Below, in pieces: positions 63,665 through 64,000 of a stretch of DNA of 64,000 bases. Origin of the DNA: Salinirubrum litoreum (GTDB taxonomy: Archaea; Halobacteriota; Halobacteria; Halobacteriales; Haloferacaceae); the NCBI RefSeq assembly GCF_020567425.1, contig NZ_JAJCVJ010000001.1, positions 248,001 to 312,000 of the forward strand, written 5' to 3'. Below the pieces are notes generated by a model. That model was not told the origin of the DNA, searched no databases, and saw nothing but the letters and a program-made list of their open reading frames with translations. The translations under genes were made by a program, and so were the position numbers. How positions within the stretch are numbered: the first letter of the stretch is position 1; every line of letters begins with the position of its first letter.

Positions 63665-63957
63665 ACGGAAGCGGTAGAAGTTTTCCCTTAAGAGGGCTTC
63701 CCTGATAGGATAAGGGTGCAATAAGCACACATAAGGGGATATTAGGTGTTCATATCTGCCGAGATTGACACTCGACGTTCGTCGAAAACCGTGAGGGATT
63801 CCCGCGTGGTTTCGGGCGATCGTTCACTACTGTCGCCAGCCGACGGTCCCGCCGGTCGACCGTCGACCCCGTTCCTCGTCGACTCGTCGCTGGCGCTCGT
63901 CGCCGACTCGCGGCGGGTGGTGTGTCGCAGACCTCGGAAAGCAGATGTGTCGCCGAC
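63665..63957. other. 293-base region upstream of gltB, A+T rich start
   Basis: No gene. The first 90 bases are A+T rich for this genome, with three ATAAG-type repeats (GGATAAGGG, AATAAGC, CATAAGGGG at 63708-63735) and a GTGC-AATAA-GCAC stem at 63716-63728. These lie 40-75 bases upstream of the gltB start, a likely control region. Confidence 0.5.
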
Positions 63958-64000
63958 TCAGTACGACTTGGCGAAGTACGCGGTCGTCTCGGCGGCCTCG
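63958..64000 (-). CDS. C-terminal end of an unidentified protein (cut by window edge)
   Basis: Minus-strand frame ending in TGA at 63958-63960; the visible last residues are EAAETTAYFAKSY. The open frame into the edge and the codon use suggest a real gene whose body is outside the window. Too short to identify. Confidence 0.45.
   Translation of the reverse strand, partial: EAAETTAYFAKSY

Noticed and set aside
59321-63691. A very long open frame on the strand opposite gltB
   Set aside because: It is an antisense shadow produced by high GC content and biased third positions; gltB has all catalytic motifs and a promoter.

Overview
This 64 kb window is a stretch of chromosome from an extreme halophilic archaeon (class Halobacteria). 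It is very G+C rich and nearly all proteins are acidic (Asp/Glu rich, Lys poor). Most promoters show a TATA element only about 25-30 bases before the start codon, the haloarchaeal pattern of leaderless or near-leaderless mRNAs. Shine-Dalgarno sequences appear mainly inside operons. The content is archaeal: PriS primase and GINS, Cdc48, SRP19, Gar1, PGF-CTERM surface protein, GfcR and TrmB regulators, AhbAB siroheme decarboxylase and a haloarchaeal zinc glucose dehydrogenase. No rRNA, tRNA, intact insertion sequence, prophage or CRISPR array was found. The window looks like conserved core chromosome.

Layout. 0-5 kb: C-terminus of an HtrA-like protease with an RGG-rich tail, an ABC exporter, a PGF-CTERM surface protein and a UspA protein. 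5-10 kb: presenilin-type intramembrane protease, the srp19-gar1 pair, a HAD phosphatase, a 22-bp tandem repeat, a NYN-domain protein and a sugar-nucleotide epimerase-like protein. 10-15 kb: a second ABC exporter pair, SRPBCC, DCC, a degenerate Mrr-like protein and a GIY-YIG (DUF123) protein. 15-22 kb: FilR1-type regulator, aminotransferase, TctA-like permease, the replication pair priS-gins and bcp. 22-27 kb: heme synthesis by the siroheme route (ahbAB fusion, precorrin-2 dehydrogenase, hemA), interrupted by a 566-base hairpin-rich gap, then trmJ. 27-35 kb: membrane protein, metG, lipoprotein, glutaredoxin and the glucose block gdh-gfcR. 35-44 kb: PhoD, asparagine synthase-like and PHP proteins, purL and Cdc48. 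44-52 kb: small haloarchaeal proteins including a 44-residue zinc finger, an alcohol dehydrogenase, VIT1-like and EamA transporters, TrmB, and a 17-bp tandem repeat. 52-64 kb: a lysine (DAP, succinylase branch) operon dapA-dapB-dapD-lysA-dapF-dapE, then gltB.

How it fits together. Three biosynthetic blocks stand out: heme, lysine and glutamate. The sugar regulators TrmB and GfcR are 15 kb apart but appear linked: a TrmB-type motif lies in front of both trmB and gdh, and the gfcR promoter is buried in the 3' end of gdh. Most unexplained signal is between genes: two unrelated tandem repeats, a dispersed repeat pair in two intergenic regions, hairpin clusters, and an inverted repeat centred on a TATA box ahead of the lysine operon. 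I see no obvious new defence or mobile system. The hairpin-rich gap in the heme cluster is the best candidate for something undescribed.
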